Assembly: GCF_900106065.1 (NCBI RefSeq)
Contig: NZ_LT629796.1
Coordinates: 1,400,001 to 1,464,000, forward strand
Reading direction: 5' to 3'
DNA: 64,000 nt
DNA from: Pseudomonas mandelii
GTDB lineage: Bacteria; Pseudomonadota; Gammaproteobacteria; Pseudomonadales; Pseudomonadaceae
This document shows positions 27,773 through 37,277 of the stretch, one piece after another (position 1 is the first letter of the stretch; the number at the start of each line of letters is the position of its first letter). The notes under the pieces were generated by a model. That model had not been told where the DNA came from. It made no database searches and saw only the letters and a list, made by a program, of their open reading frames with translations. The position numbers were made by a program, and so were the translations under genes.

Positions 27773-28943
27773 TCGCGAGCACCTTCACCACCAGCAACGT
27801 GGTCAGGGGAACGCCGTGGAACAGCAGCACCACGGCCCCCGGCGTCCACCACGAATAGAACGGCGCGGCGATCAACATGCCGACCCCGAAACCGGTCATT
27901 TGCAGCAGTGTCAGCAAGCTGAAGATCGGCAGGCGCAGGCTGTCCGGTTCACGTTGCAGACGCGACATCAGGCCGACCTCGGAGAAGCCGTCACCCAATC
28001 CGGCCGGTAACGAGAACAACAGCAAACCGTAGAGGGTCTGCTGCTGGAACATCAGGATAAAACCGCAGGACATCAGCAATACCCCGAAGAAAAATCGCCG
28101 CTCCAGGTGTGCATTGTCCGCCCCTTTCAGGCGACTGGCGATTCGCGCGCCGATCAGCTTTCCGCACGCCCAGACGGCCAGCATCAGGCCCAGCGTGGTG
28201 CTGGCCGACTCGGGCGTCAGTAGCCGGGAAATGATCGGAAAGCCGACGTTGTGCGCCGCGCTGCCCAAGGTGTCGGCCATGGTGACGGCGAGCATCGCGG
28301 CCACCACGGGCGTACTGCGCAAGCCTTGGCGCAAAGCGTGCCACTCACTACGAGGCTGGGTTGGTTCGGGATCGGGTGCTGGTCGGGAAAACCGCAACGG
28401 CAGGATGAACAACGCGGCCAGCAGATAAGTGACCACGTTCAATGCGAACACCGTTTCAAAGCCGAAGGCCGCCACCAACAGTCCTGCCACCAGGCTCCCA
28501 CCGACCATGGCCGCCGACGAGGCCGAGGTGATCCAGGCGTTGGTCTTGAGCAAGTGCTCGCCTTCGATCAGGTGCGGCAACTGGCTGTTGAGGCCGATGG
28601 CGAACATTGAGTTGCCGAACCCCAGGCCGAACGCGATCAACGGTAAAAGCAGCGCTTGCTGGGCGACCGGCAGCACCAGCAACAGGCCCAACAACCCTGC
28701 GCGCAGCAAATCAAAGGCAATCAGCGGCATGCGCCCGGCCCAGCGGCGATAGAACGAGGTGCCGATCAAGCTGGCGAAAACCCCTCCGCCCACCCGGCTG
28801 GCGAGGAAAATGCCAACGCTCATGGCGCTGTTGCTGAGCAGGTAGACGTAAGTGGCCAGGGCGACCATGTTGAGAAAGGCGCCGAAGTCCGAGACCAGAC
28901 GGGCCGCGATGATCAGCTGGGCATTGCGGGTGGAGGGGTTCAC
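27726..28943 (-). CDS. MFS transporter
   Basis: This 405-residue protein has about twelve membrane segments and a GRMPL loop near residue 69, typical of the MFS-3/enterobactin-exporter-like group. Its substrate is unknown. It is convergent with cueR and overlaps it by 47 bp at the 3' ends; the overlap may be neutral packing rather than a functional link to copper. Confidence 0.82.
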   Translation of the reverse strand: MNPSTRNAQLIIAARLVSDFGAFLNMVALATYVYLLSNSAMSVGIFLASRVGGGVFASLIGTSFYRRWAGRMPLIAFDLLRAGLLGLLLVLPVAQQALLLPLIAFGLGFGNSMFAIGLNSQLPHLIEGEHLLKTNAWITSASSAAMVGGSLVAGLLVAAFGFETVFALNVVTYLLAALFILPLRFSRPAPDPEPTQPRSEWHALRQGLRSTPVVAAMLAVTMADTLGSAAHNVGFPIISRLLTPESASTTLGLMLAVWACGKLIGARIASRLKGADNAHLERRFFFGVLLMSCGFILMFQQQTLYGLLLFSLPAGLGDGFSEVGLMSRLQREPDSLRLPIFSLLTLLQMTGFGVGMLIAAPFYSWWTPGAVVLLFHGVPLTTLLVVKVLAIRGERVTRSSPTPGS

Positions 28944-28982
28944 ATTCAGTCCTTGAGTGTGGGAGTCGCAGGGAACAATCCA

Positions 28983-29013
28983 CTGTAGGCGCGAGCAGGC
29001 TCACTCCCACAAA
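28983..29013. repeat. Single REP-like half element
   Basis: ctgtaggcgcgagcaggctcactcccacaa matches one arm of the doublets elsewhere, without an opposing arm. It lies just upstream of the MFS gene. Confidence 0.65.
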
Positions 29014-29046
29014 TGATCTCCAGTGTTTAGGGATCAGCATTTACAA

Positions 29047-29071
29047 AAAACCCGGCCGAAGCCGGGTTTTC
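29047..29071 (-). terminator. Rho-independent terminator after the RIO kinase gene
   Basis: Arms aaaacccggc / gccgggtttt with a short loop are followed on the reverse strand by a T-rich run (tttttt). It lies 10 bp past the stop codon of the RIO kinase gene. Confidence 0.88.
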
Positions 29072-29080
29072 GTCAACCGA

Positions 29081-29974
29081 TCACTGCATCCACGGTGGAG
29101 GCGGTTCTTCGGTTTTGCCCGGTGGCGCGTCATCTGCCGCGCGCACCGCCTGTTTACGCTCTTCATCCAGGCGTGCCGCCTCGATTTCGCGTATGACACC
29201 GCCGACGTCGGCCAATTCTTCCGGTTCGTCGAACTCGCCCGTCAACACGCTGGCCGGGTGCAAGGTGCCGGCTTCGTACAGCGCCCACATTTCCTTGGCG
29301 TATTTGGTCTTTTTCAACTCTGGCGCAAACCGGCCGAAGTAAGACGCCATGTTGCCCACGTCCCGCTCCAGCATGCTGAACGCGTGGTTGTTGCCCGCCG
29401 CGTCTACCGCTTGCGGCAAGTCGATGATCACCGGGCCCGTCGGAGTCAACAGCACGTTGAACTCGGACAGGTCACCGTGCACCAGACCGGTACACAGCAT
29501 CAGCACGATCTGCGAAATCAGGAACGCGTGATATTCGCGCGCCTGGTCCGGCTCCAGCACCACGTCGTTCAGACGCGGCGCGGCATCGCCGTACTCGTCG
29601 GCCACCAGCTCCATGAGCAGTACGCCTTCGAGGAAGTCATACGGCTTGGGCACCCGAACACCGGCACCGGCCAGACGGAACAGCGCCGCCACTTCGGCGT
29701 TCTGCCAGGCGTCTTCGGTTTCTTTCTTGCCGAATTTCGAGCCTTTGGCCATCGCTCGAGCCTGGCGGCTGTTGCGCACCTTGCGGCCTTCCTGATATTC
29801 GGCCGCCTGACGGAAACTGCGTTTATTCGCCTCCTTGTAGACCTTCGCGCAACGTAGCTCGTTACCGCAGCGCACCACATAAACAGCTGCTTCTTTACCA
29901 CTCATGAGTGGGCGCAGCACCTCGTCGACCAGACCGTCCTCGATCAGGGGTTCAATGCGTTTTGGAGTCTTCAT
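29081..29974 (-). CDS. RIO1-family serine protein kinase
   Basis: This 297-residue atypical kinase has the ATP-binding start SGKEAAVYVV near residue 25, the catalytic loop GLVHGDLSEFNVLL (Asp near residue 170) and the metal motif IIDLPQAVD near residue 186. The C-terminus is acidic and Pro-rich. RIO1 kinases help 40S ribosome maturation in eukaryotes and archaea; the bacterial members have poorly known targets. It is monocistronic with its own terminator. Confidence 0.9.
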   Translation of the reverse strand: MKTPKRIEPLIEDGLVDEVLRPLMSGKEAAVYVVRCGNELRCAKVYKEANKRSFRQAAEYQEGRKVRNSRQARAMAKGSKFGKKETEDAWQNAEVAALFRLAGAGVRVPKPYDFLEGVLLMELVADEYGDAAPRLNDVVLEPDQAREYHAFLISQIVLMLCTGLVHGDLSEFNVLLTPTGPVIIDLPQAVDAAGNNHAFSMLERDVGNMASYFGRFAPELKKTKYAKEMWALYEAGTLHPASVLTGEFDEPEELADVGGVIREIEAARLDEERKQAVRAADDAPPGKTEEPPPPWMQ

Positions 29975-30421
29975 CAGCTTTTATTGTGGGTCCTTTATTA
30001 CCAAACACGCGAAAGTCTTTCGTTATACGGCAATCCACTCGTTCGGGGGAGGGGTTGCCGACCTATGAACGTCGTGATGCACACAATGTGCCGAATTAAT
30101 CGGCCAACTCCTTTCGGTCGTCATCGGCCGCCCGAGATCATAGCTGAGCCTGCACCACTGTGTGGCGAAGGGGTGCGAGGGCATTTGCGACAGAAGCTGA
30201 CACCTTAATTCACACCCTTCGTAGGATATTTCTCACCAAGCCTCAATTTCCCATTAATTCAGCCGAAGTCCTCAGTGACAGAGTGATTTGTCCGACAATC
30301 GTTCCGACTACAAAAACGATGGCGCGCTCAGGGATCCGGGTTGATCAAATACGTTTACGGCTGCCAATAATCCGCGAGTCATCTGCACTGCGTGGGCCTA
30401 CAAGAAAAATCTGGAGCGCGG
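29975..30421. other. Intergenic region between the RIO kinase and the chemoreceptor
   Basis: No open reading frame here has recognisable family sequence. It holds the leftward promoter of the RIO gene and the rightward promoter of the chemoreceptor, plus a GGAG site just before 30422. No terminator, tRNA or strong repeat was found. Confidence 0.5.
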
Positions 30422-32368
30422 ATGAACATCAAACAGAAGTTGACCTGGGCGTTTGCAATCATCGCCTGCCTGCCCGTGGTGCTGGTCGCCACCCTCGTGG
30501 TGCTGAATCTGCGCAGTGACGCCAAGGAGAATTTCGTCGACAGCAGTGGTCGTGAAATTCGTCAGGTCAGCAACGCCATGCAATTGTTCTTCGACGGCAT
30601 CAGCCAGAACGTCGACTACCTGGCCAGACAACCGCTGATCAAGAACTCCGACGACAGCCTCAAGACCTACATGAGCGCCAACGCCGAGAGCATTCCCCAA
30701 GGCGAGATGGACAAAAAGGTCTTCAGCCTCCTGCAGGACCTGGGCAACAGCCATCCGTCCTACGCCTATGCCATCCTCGGCACTGCGGCGGGCGGTTACG
30801 TGTCCTGGCCGGACGACGCGAAGCTGAACAATTACGACCCGCGCCAGCGCCCCTGGTACAAGGCGGCCCAGGCCAAGCCGGGCAAACCATTTCGCACCGA
30901 GGCCTATTACTGGGCCCAGGACGATGCGACCTACGTCAGCACCGTGCGCACCATCGACAACCAATTGGGCACCAACGGCGGCGTGGTCAGTATCGACGTG
31001 ACGCTCAAGCAGCTCACCGAGATCGTCAAGCAGATCAAACTGGGTGAAACCGGCTACCTGATGCTGCTGGAAAACACCGGCACCGTGCTGGTCGATCCGA
31101 AACAACCGGAACACAACTTCAAAGCCCTGAGCAGCCTCGGCGAAGGTTATGCGCAACTGGCCAAGGCCGGCAAAGGCCTGGTGGAAGTCGAGTTGAACGG
31201 CGAACGCTACATGGCCAACGTCTGGCCGTCGGAGCAACTGGGCTGGACCTTTATCGGCCTGATCAAGCAAAACGATGTGATGAGCTCCGCGACTCAACTG
31301 ACTTGGCTGATCGCAATCATCGCCGCCGTTCTGGCAGTGTTCTTCGCCATCATTGGCGCCAGTTTCGCCAGTGTCATCGTGCGACCGATCCGCAGCGTGG
31401 CCAGCGGCCTGGAAGGCATCGCCCAAGGTGAAGGCGACCTGACCAAAAACCTGGAAATCCGTGGCAGCGACGAAACCGCGCAACTGGCCAACTGGTTCAA
31501 TCAGTTCCTGACGGCGATTCGTAACCTGATCCAAAGCATCGGCGGTGCCGCGACCAAGATTCTCGCCACCTCGAAGAGCTCGACTCAGGTTTCCAGCGAC
31601 ATGGCTGAAGCCGCCGGGCGCCAGCGTGAGGCGGTGGACATGGTGTCCACGGCGTTCCATGAAATGGTCGCCACCGCCAACGAAGTCGCGCGCTCATGCA
31701 GCCAGGCGGCAGAATCCGCCGACAGTGGCCAGCGCCAGGCGCGTCAAGGTCAGCAACAGATTGATGCGGCCGTGACCAGCGTTGATCGCCTGAGCCAGGA
31801 AATCGAACAGTCGGCGCAGTCGATGCAACAGCTCGAACGCGACAGCAACGACATCCAGTCGATCCTGGGGACCATTCGCTCGATTGCCGAACAGACCAAC
31901 CTGCTGGCCCTGAACGCCGCCATTGAGGCTGCACGGGCCGGTGAGCAAGGTCGCGGGTTTGCAGTGGTGGCGGATGAAGTCCGGGCACTGGCCAAACGCA
32001 CGGCGGATTCCACGGCGGAAATCGATGGCTTGCTGGGCAACCTGGCCAAGCGCACCAGCCAAGTGACTCAACAGATGCATGCGAGCCTGGAAGTGTCGCA
32101 ACAATCGGTGACCCGCATCGGTGAAGCGCGCAGCAGTTTCGGGCTGATTCGTGAGTCGGTGGATGTGATTCGCGACATGAACACGCAGATCGCCACGGCG
32201 GCGGAAGAACAGCATCAGGTGGCCGAAGACATCAACCGGCACATCAGCCAGATCCATGGCGACGCGCAGTTGGTGGCAGAACTGGCGAACTCGGCGCGCC
32301 TGGACTCGCAGAGCCTGGCCGGGTTGTCGAATGAACTGGACGGGTTGGTTCGTCGCTTCAGGACCTGA
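30422..32368 (+). CDS. Methyl-accepting chemotaxis protein with a dCache-type sensor
   Basis: This 648-residue chemoreceptor has TM1 at about residues 9-30, a periplasmic dCache sensor (about 35-285) and TM2 at about 293-320. It continues with HAMP (321-373) and a cytoplasmic signalling domain with the conserved tip [20 protein letters not shown] near residue 489. The dCache motif RPWYKAA near residue 142 and following Asp/Tyr residues suggest small-molecule (often amino-acid) sensing; the ligand cannot be read. It ends in the short peptide LVRRFRT and is not next to other che genes. Confidence 0.93.
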   Translation: MNIKQKLTWAFAIIACLPVVLVATLVVLNLRSDAKENFVDSSGREIRQVSNAMQLFFDGISQNVDYLARQPLIKNSDDSLKTYMSANAESIPQGEMDKKVFSLLQDLGNSHPSYAYAILGTAAGGYVSWPDDAKLNNYDPRQRPWYKAAQAKPGKPFRTEAYYWAQDDATYVSTVRTIDNQLGTNGGVVSIDVTLKQLTEIVKQIKLGETGYLMLLENTGTVLVDPKQPEHNFKALSSLGEGYAQLAKAGKGLVEVELNGERYMANVWPSEQLGWTFIGLIKQNDVMSSATQLTWLIAIIAAVLAVFFAIIGASFASVIVRPIRSVASGLEGIAQGEGDLTKNLEIRGSDETAQLANWFNQFLTAIRNLIQSIGGAATKILATSKSSTQVSSDMAEAAGRQREAVDMVSTAFHEMVATANEVARSCSQAAESADSGQRQARQGQQQIDAAVTSVDRLSQEIEQSAQSMQQLERDSNDIQSILGTIRSIAEQTNLLALNAAIEAARAGEQGRGFAVVADEVRALAKRTADSTAEIDGLLGNLAKRTSQVTQQMHASLEVSQQSVTRIGEARSSFGLIRESVDVIRDMNTQIATAAEEQHQVAEDINRHISQIHGDAQLVAELANSARLDSQSLAGLSNELDGLVRRFRT

Positions 32369-32401
32369 GGTCGCTGATCTAACGGGTCGAAAACCGATAC
32401 C

Positions 32402-32532
32402 TGTGGCGAGGGCGCTTGCTCCCGCTCGGCCGCGAAGCGGTCGCAAACCGGTAAACACGGAATACCTGATACAGCGTGTTTACTGGATTGGGACCGCTTC
32501 GCGCTCCAGCGGGAGCAAGCTCCCTCGCCACA
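32402..32532. repeat. REP doublet, second REP class
   Basis: Facing arms tgtggcgagg...cttgctcccgct and agcgggagcaagctccctcgccaca enclose a longer centre with inner inverted parts (cgcgaagcggtc / gaccgcttcgcg). The core sequence differs from the gcgagcaggctcac type seen elsewhere. Confidence 0.85.
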
Positions 32533-32533
32533 A

Positions 32534-33325
32534 TTACTGTTTGAACAATTCACCGGGTGTGAAGCCGAACAACCCCTTGAACGCCGCAATAAACGCCGAC
32601 GTCGAGTCATACCCACAAGACAGCGCGGCATGGGTCACGCTGTCGCCCTCCTCCAGCAAACTCAGCGACGACAGCAACCGCATTCGCTGTCGCCACCCGC
32701 GAAAGCTCAGCCCGGTCTCGCGCTGGAACAAGCGCATCAGCGTCTTTTCCGAGGTGCCCAGGCGTTGCGCCCATTCCTGCAACGTCACACTGAGCTCCGG
32801 ACGTTCGATCAGCTCATTGCACAACCCGAGCAGCCGTTCATGACGCGGCAACGGCAGGGAAAACCCCACCTCCGGCAGATTCGCCAACTGATCCAGCAGC
32901 ACATTCACCAGCCGCGTTTCCGGGCTATCGCCCTGCGGATACTCCACCGGCAGCAAGCAAAAACGCTTGATCAGCTCCCGGGCCAGCGGCGTGACTTCCA
33001 GCACCCGACAACGCCCGTCGGCCCACTCACAGTCCTCGCGGCGCACGTAAAGGCTGCGCATTTCGGCGCGCATCGAGGTCACCACTTGGTGTTCGAGGTC
33101 CGCCGGAATCCAGATCCCCCACTGCGGCGGCGCAAAGAAACTGCCCTCAGCCGTGTGCACGCCGAGAACGCCGCTGATGGCGTAGGAAAACTGCACCCAA
33201 TCGTGGCGATGAGGTGGCGTCCACGACCCGGCATTCAGACTTTCCGCCCGAGCGAACAGCGGACGCGGTAGCGCCTTCAGCGTCGGAATGGCCCGTTCGA
33301 GGGAAAGTTGTCCGTTAGCCGGCAT
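32534..33325 (-). CDS. AraC-family regulator
   Basis: This 263-residue regulator has an N-terminal cupin-like domain (HRHDWVQFSYAISGVL near residue 39) and two C-terminal HTHs (LQEWAQRLGTSEKTLMRLF near residue 181, then AALSCGYDSTSAFIAAFK near 234). The NimR-like layout often controls a divergent transporter; here the divergent gene 84 bp away is the SBF-like transporter, its likely target. Confidence 0.87.
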   Translation of the reverse strand: MPANGQLSLERAIPTLKALPRPLFARAESLNAGSWTPPHRHDWVQFSYAISGVLGVHTAEGSFFAPPQWGIWIPADLEHQVVTSMRAEMRSLYVRREDCEWADGRCRVLEVTPLARELIKRFCLLPVEYPQGDSPETRLVNVLLDQLANLPEVGFSLPLPRHERLLGLCNELIERPELSVTLQEWAQRLGTSEKTLMRLFQRETGLSFRGWRQRMRLLSSLSLLEEGDSVTHAALSCGYDSTSAFIAAFKGLFGFTPGELFKQ

Positions 33326-33409
33326 TGATTGGCCTTATGTCGCAAGACGGCAGATAGGGCCGACGTTAGGCTAAGTCATCAATTCTTACAAATGTATTCG
33401 GTGGCCGTT

Positions 33410-34438
33410 ATGCATGCCTTCAAACACCTCAAACGCGTGGTCACCGACTGGTTCTTGTGCGGCATGCTGATCGCCACGCTGCTGGCGTATTTCTTCCCGG
33501 TCTTCGGCGCCACAGGTGGTGGGATGCACGCGGAATATGTGATCAACATCGGCGTGTTCCTCGTGTTCTTCCTGCACGGGGTCAATCTCTCCAGCGAGCA
33601 GATCAGCCATGGCCTGAAGAACTGGAAGCTGCACGTGATGGTCCAGGGTTTCACCTTCATGGTGTTCCCGTTGATCTGGTTGCTGAGCGACAAGCTGCTG
33701 GGGTCGCACGTGCCTTCGCTGTTGATGCTTGGCTTCTTCTACCTCTGCGCCCTGCCGTCGACCATTTCGTCGTCTGTGGCCCTGACTGGCAGCGCGGGCG
33801 GCAACGTGCCGGCGGCGATTCTCAATGCGAGTCTGTCCAGCGTGCTGGGGATATTCCTGACGCCGTTGCTGGTAAGCCTGGTGGTCGGCAGCGGTGCTGG
33901 CGGCATCGATCTGGGCTCGACGCTGCTCGACCTCTGCGCCATGTTGCTGTTGCCGCTGGTGCTCGGCCAACTGTTGCGGCCGATGTTCGGCAAGTTCTTC
34001 GCCCGCCACAAGCGCTACACCAACATCGTCGACAAGCTGGTGATTCTGTTGCTGGTGTACTCGGCGTTCTGCAACTCGATGGTCTCGGGGATGTGGCAAC
34101 AACAGGGCAACGGCGTAATTCTCAGCGCACTGATCGGCAGCGTGATCCTGCTGGCGGTCATCCTGTGGATGACTACCCGCACCGCTCGCGCACTGAAATT
34201 CAGCCCGGCGGATGAGATCGCTGCGGTGTTCTGCGCCAGCAAAAAATCCCTCGCGGCCGGTGCGCCGATGGCGGCGCTGATCTTCGGCGCCAACCCTGGC
34301 CTGGGCCTGATTCTGCTGCCGATCATGATTTATCACCCGTTGCAGTTGATCGTCTGCTCGGTGATGGCCGAGAGCTACGCCAACCGCAACCGTGAACGCG
34401 TCGCGCAGCAGAACGCCGAACTGATCAGCGCTCGATAA
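33410..34438 (+). CDS. SBF-like (bile acid:sodium symporter family) transporter, YfeH type
   Basis: This 342-residue protein has about ten membrane segments and the family motifs FFLHGVNLSSEQI near residue 49 and CALPSTISSSVALT near residue 110. E. coli YfeH is a relative with no firm substrate. Starts at 33392 and 33410 are both possible; 33410 is chosen because it leaves an uncharged lead-in shorter than the membrane start. It overlaps the thiolase tail-to-tail by 14 bp. Confidence 0.8.
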   Translation: MHAFKHLKRVVTDWFLCGMLIATLLAYFFPVFGATGGGMHAEYVINIGVFLVFFLHGVNLSSEQISHGLKNWKLHVMVQGFTFMVFPLIWLLSDKLLGSHVPSLLMLGFFYLCALPSTISSSVALTGSAGGNVPAAILNASLSSVLGIFLTPLLVSLVVGSGAGGIDLGSTLLDLCAMLLLPLVLGQLLRPMFGKFFARHKRYTNIVDKLVILLLVYSAFCNSMVSGMWQQQGNGVILSALIGSVILLAVILWMTTRTARALKFSPADEIAAVFCASKKSLAAGAPMAALIFGANPGLGLILLPIMIYHPLQLIVCSVMAESYANRNRERVAQQNAELISAR

Positions 34439-35702
34439 TCGCCGTCACCCCTTGGCCGCCAGCGGCGCAGATCGAGATCAGGCCTCGGCCCTTGCCCGCC
34501 GCGTCGAGCAACTTCGCCAGGTTGGCGACGATGCGCCCGCCGGTCGCGGCAAACGGATGCCCGGCCGCCAGTGAACTGCCTTTGACGTTGAGGCGGCTGC
34601 GGTCGATGGAGCCCAGCGGCGCATCGAGGCCGAGACGGGTTTTGCAATACTCCGGATCTTCCCAGGCCTTCAACGTGCAGAGCACCTGCGCGGCGAAGGC
34701 TTCGTGGATTTCGTAGTAATCGAAGTCCTGCAAGGTCAGGCCATTGCGCGCCAGCAAACGGGGCACCGCGTACACCGGCGCCATCAACAGCCCTTCGGCG
34801 CCGTTGACGAAATCCACTGCCGCGGCCTCGCCGTCACGCAAATAGGCGAGGATCGGCAAGCCACGCTCCTTCGCCCATTCTTCACTGCCCAACAGTACCA
34901 GCGACGCGCCATCGGTGAGCGGCGTGGAGTTGCCCGCCGTCATCGTGCCCTTGGCGCTTTTCTCGAAGGCCGGTTTCAGCGAGGCGAGTTTTTCCAGGGT
35001 CAGGTCCGGGCGCAGGTTGTTGTCGCGGGTCAGGCCGAGGAACGGTGTCATCAGGTCGTTGTGCCAGCCTTCGGCGTAGGACGCGGCCAGGTTCCGATGG
35101 CTCTCCAGCGCCAGCTGATCCTGTTCTTCGCGGGGGATGTTCCAGGTTTGGGCCATCAACTCGCAGTGCTGGCCCATGGACAAACCGGTGCGCGGTTCGC
35201 CGTTGCGCGGGAACTCCGGTATCAAGTCCCGGGGACGCAGCTGCAGAAAGGTTTTCAGTTTGTCGCCGGTGGTCTTGGCGCGATTGGCTTGCAGCAGCAC
35301 CCTGCGCAAACCTTCACTGACGCCGATCGGCGCATCCGAGGTGGTATCGACGCCACCGGCAATGCCGCACTCGATCTGTCCCAAAGCAATCTTGTTCGCC
35401 ACCAGCAACGCCGCTTCAAGGCCCGTGCCGCACGCCTGCTGAATGTCATAGGCCGGGGTGCCGGGGGACAACCGTGAACCGAGCACACACTCGCGCGTCA
35501 GGTTCATGTCTCGGGACAGCTTGAGGACCGCCCCCGCGACCACTTCGCCGATCCGCAGGCCATGCAGGTTGTAGCGTTCGATCAGGCCTTCGAGCGCTGC
35601 GGTGAGCATCGCCTGGTTACTGGCGGTGGCGTAAGGCCCGTTGGAGCGGGCGAAGGGGATTCGGTTACCGCCAATAATCGCGACGCGGCGCAGCTGGGTC
35701 AT
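34425..35702 (-). CDS. Acetyl-CoA acetyltransferase (thiolase)
   Basis: This 425-residue thiolase has the active-site Cys in QQACGTGLEA (near residue 90), the catalytic His in YEIHEAFA near residue 347 and the second Cys in SICAAGGQG near residue 415. The sequence resembles the FadI type used in fatty-acid degradation. The REP-bearing gap separates it from the divergent FabG/MaoC pair, with which it shares theme but not direction. Confidence 0.9.
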   Translation of the reverse strand: MTQLRRVAIIGGNRIPFARSNGPYATASNQAMLTAALEGLIERYNLHGLRIGEVVAGAVLKLSRDMNLTRECVLGSRLSPGTPAYDIQQACGTGLEAALLVANKIALGQIECGIAGGVDTTSDAPIGVSEGLRRVLLQANRAKTTGDKLKTFLQLRPRDLIPEFPRNGEPRTGLSMGQHCELMAQTWNIPREEQDQLALESHRNLAASYAEGWHNDLMTPFLGLTRDNNLRPDLTLEKLASLKPAFEKSAKGTMTAGNSTPLTDGASLVLLGSEEWAKERGLPILAYLRDGEAAAVDFVNGAEGLLMAPVYAVPRLLARNGLTLQDFDYYEIHEAFAAQVLCTLKAWEDPEYCKTRLGLDAPLGSIDRSRLNVKGSSLAAGHPFAATGGRIVANLAKLLDAAGKGRGLISICAAGGQGVTAIIER

Positions 35703-35740
35703 GAAAAGCTCCTGTCAAAAAATCAGATGTAAACACCGGC

Positions 35741-35837
35741 CCTGCAGGAGCGAAGCTTGCTCGCGAAGGCGCCGGCACATTCAATATCTCCTCTGAATGA
35801 AACATCGTCTTCGCGAGCAAGCTTCGCTCCTACACTG
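35741..35837. repeat. REP doublet
   Basis: Arms cctgcaggagcgaagcttgctcgcgaagg and cttcgcgagcaagcttcgctcctac face each other around ~40 nt. This subtype has aagcttgctcgcgaa, as at 5251-5342. Confidence 0.88.
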
Positions 35838-35924
35838 TTCAAGCGTAGGCCTTATATCGTGGATCGAACGACTGATTGCCATTCGTGGTCCACACTTTGA
35901 ACCCCAGCTGCCGGAGTGCGTTCC

Positions 35925-37277
35925 ATGTCTGACCGTTATATCGACTTCGCCAATTCCTCCATCGGCCATCGTCTGGTCGGGGCCATGGGACTGCCGTCTC
36001 CGGTACGCCTGGAGCGGTGGCAAGCAGGCCGACTGCGGCCTGTCGAAGGGGCGCTGTTGATTGGCGGCGGCCCGCTGACAGAGAAAGTCAGCGCTTTTGC
36101 CAATCGCCTGACCGATGCGATCTACAGCTACGGCACTGACCCCTCGCTGGCCACCGCGTGGATTCCCGGCCACGGCCCCAAGCTCAAAGCCGTGGTGTTC
36201 GACGCCAGTGACCTGATGCAGACCGATCAGCTCAAACAGCTGCGCGAGTTCTTCCAGCCGCTGATCAAGAACCTCGATCACAGCGCGCACCTGGTGATTC
36301 TGGGGCGTGCGCCAGAGACGTTGACCGACCCGTTCGCCACCAGCGCACAGCGTGCGTTGGAAGGTTTCAGTCGCTCGCTGGCCAAGGAATTGCGCAGCGG
36401 CGGCACCTTGCAGCTGATCTATGTCGGTGACGGCGCCGAGGATCAACTCGAAGGGCCGCTACGGTTTTTCCTCTCGCCCAAAAGTGCGTTTGTGTCAGGC
36501 CAGGTGGTTCGTTTGAAGGCTTGCGATACGCAGGTGTCGGACTGGACTCGCCCACTGGCCGGGCGCAAGGCGCTGGTCACGGGTGCCGCGCGCGGCATTG
36601 GCGCTTCCATCGCCGAAACCCTGGCCCGTGACGGAGCCGAGGTCATCCTGCTTGACGTACCTGTGGCCAAAACCGACCTCGATGCACTCGCTGCGCGCCT
36701 CGGCGGGCGCAGCATCACCCTGGACATCTGCGCCGAAGACGCCGCCGCGCAGTTGATCGAACTGCTGCCCGACGGCGTCGACATCGTGGTCCACAATGCC
36801 GGCATCACCCGCGACAAAACCCTGGCCAACATGACCCCCGAATTCTGGGACGCGGTGCTCGCCGTCAACCTCAACGCGCCGCAAGTGCTGACCAAGGCCC
36901 TGCTCGACAGCGGCGCCTTGCATGACAACGGGCGGGTGATTCTGTTGGCGTCCATCAGCGGCATCGCCGGCAATCGCGGGCAGACCAATTACGCGGCGAG
37001 CAAGGCCGGGCTGATCGGTCTGGCCCAGGCCTGGGCGCCGCTGCTGAGTCAACGCGGCATCAGCATCAATGCGGTGGCGCCGGGGTTCATCGAAACCCAG
37101 ATGACCGCGCACCTGCCGTTCGGCATCCGTGAGGCCGGGCGACGTATGAGTTCTTTGGGCCAGGGCGGCCTGCCACAAGACGTTGCCGAAGCCGTCGCGT
37201 GGCTCGCTCAGCCGGGGACCGGCGCGTTCACCGGGCAAGCGTTGCGAGTCTGCGGCCAAAGCGTCCTGGGGGCATGA
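35925..37277 (+). CDS. Large FabG-type 3-oxoacyl reductase (FabG4-like)
   Basis: This 450-residue protein joins a degenerate N-terminal Rossmann domain (residues ~1-200) to a complete SDR domain in the C-half, with GAARGIGAS near residue 221 and the catalytic YAASKAG near residue 355. Such high-molecular-weight FabG proteins reduce 3-oxoacyl-CoA or -ACP with NAD(P)H. The ATG at 35925 has a CCGGAG site upstream. The MaoC gene overlaps its stop by 4 bp, so the two are one operon. Confidence 0.88.
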   Translation: MSDRYIDFANSSIGHRLVGAMGLPSPVRLERWQAGRLRPVEGALLIGGGPLTEKVSAFANRLTDAIYSYGTDPSLATAWIPGHGPKLKAVVFDASDLMQTDQLKQLREFFQPLIKNLDHSAHLVILGRAPETLTDPFATSAQRALEGFSRSLAKELRSGGTLQLIYVGDGAEDQLEGPLRFFLSPKSAFVSGQVVRLKACDTQVSDWTRPLAGRKALVTGAARGIGASIAETLARDGAEVILLDVPVAKTDLDALAARLGGRSITLDICAEDAAAQLIELLPDGVDIVVHNAGITRDKTLANMTPEFWDAVLAVNLNAPQVLTKALLDSGALHDNGRVILLASISGIAGNRGQTNYAASKAGLIGLAQAWAPLLSQRGISINAVAPGFIETQMTAHLPFGIREAGRRMSSLGQGGLPQDVAEAVAWLAQPGTGAFTGQALRVCGQSVLGA

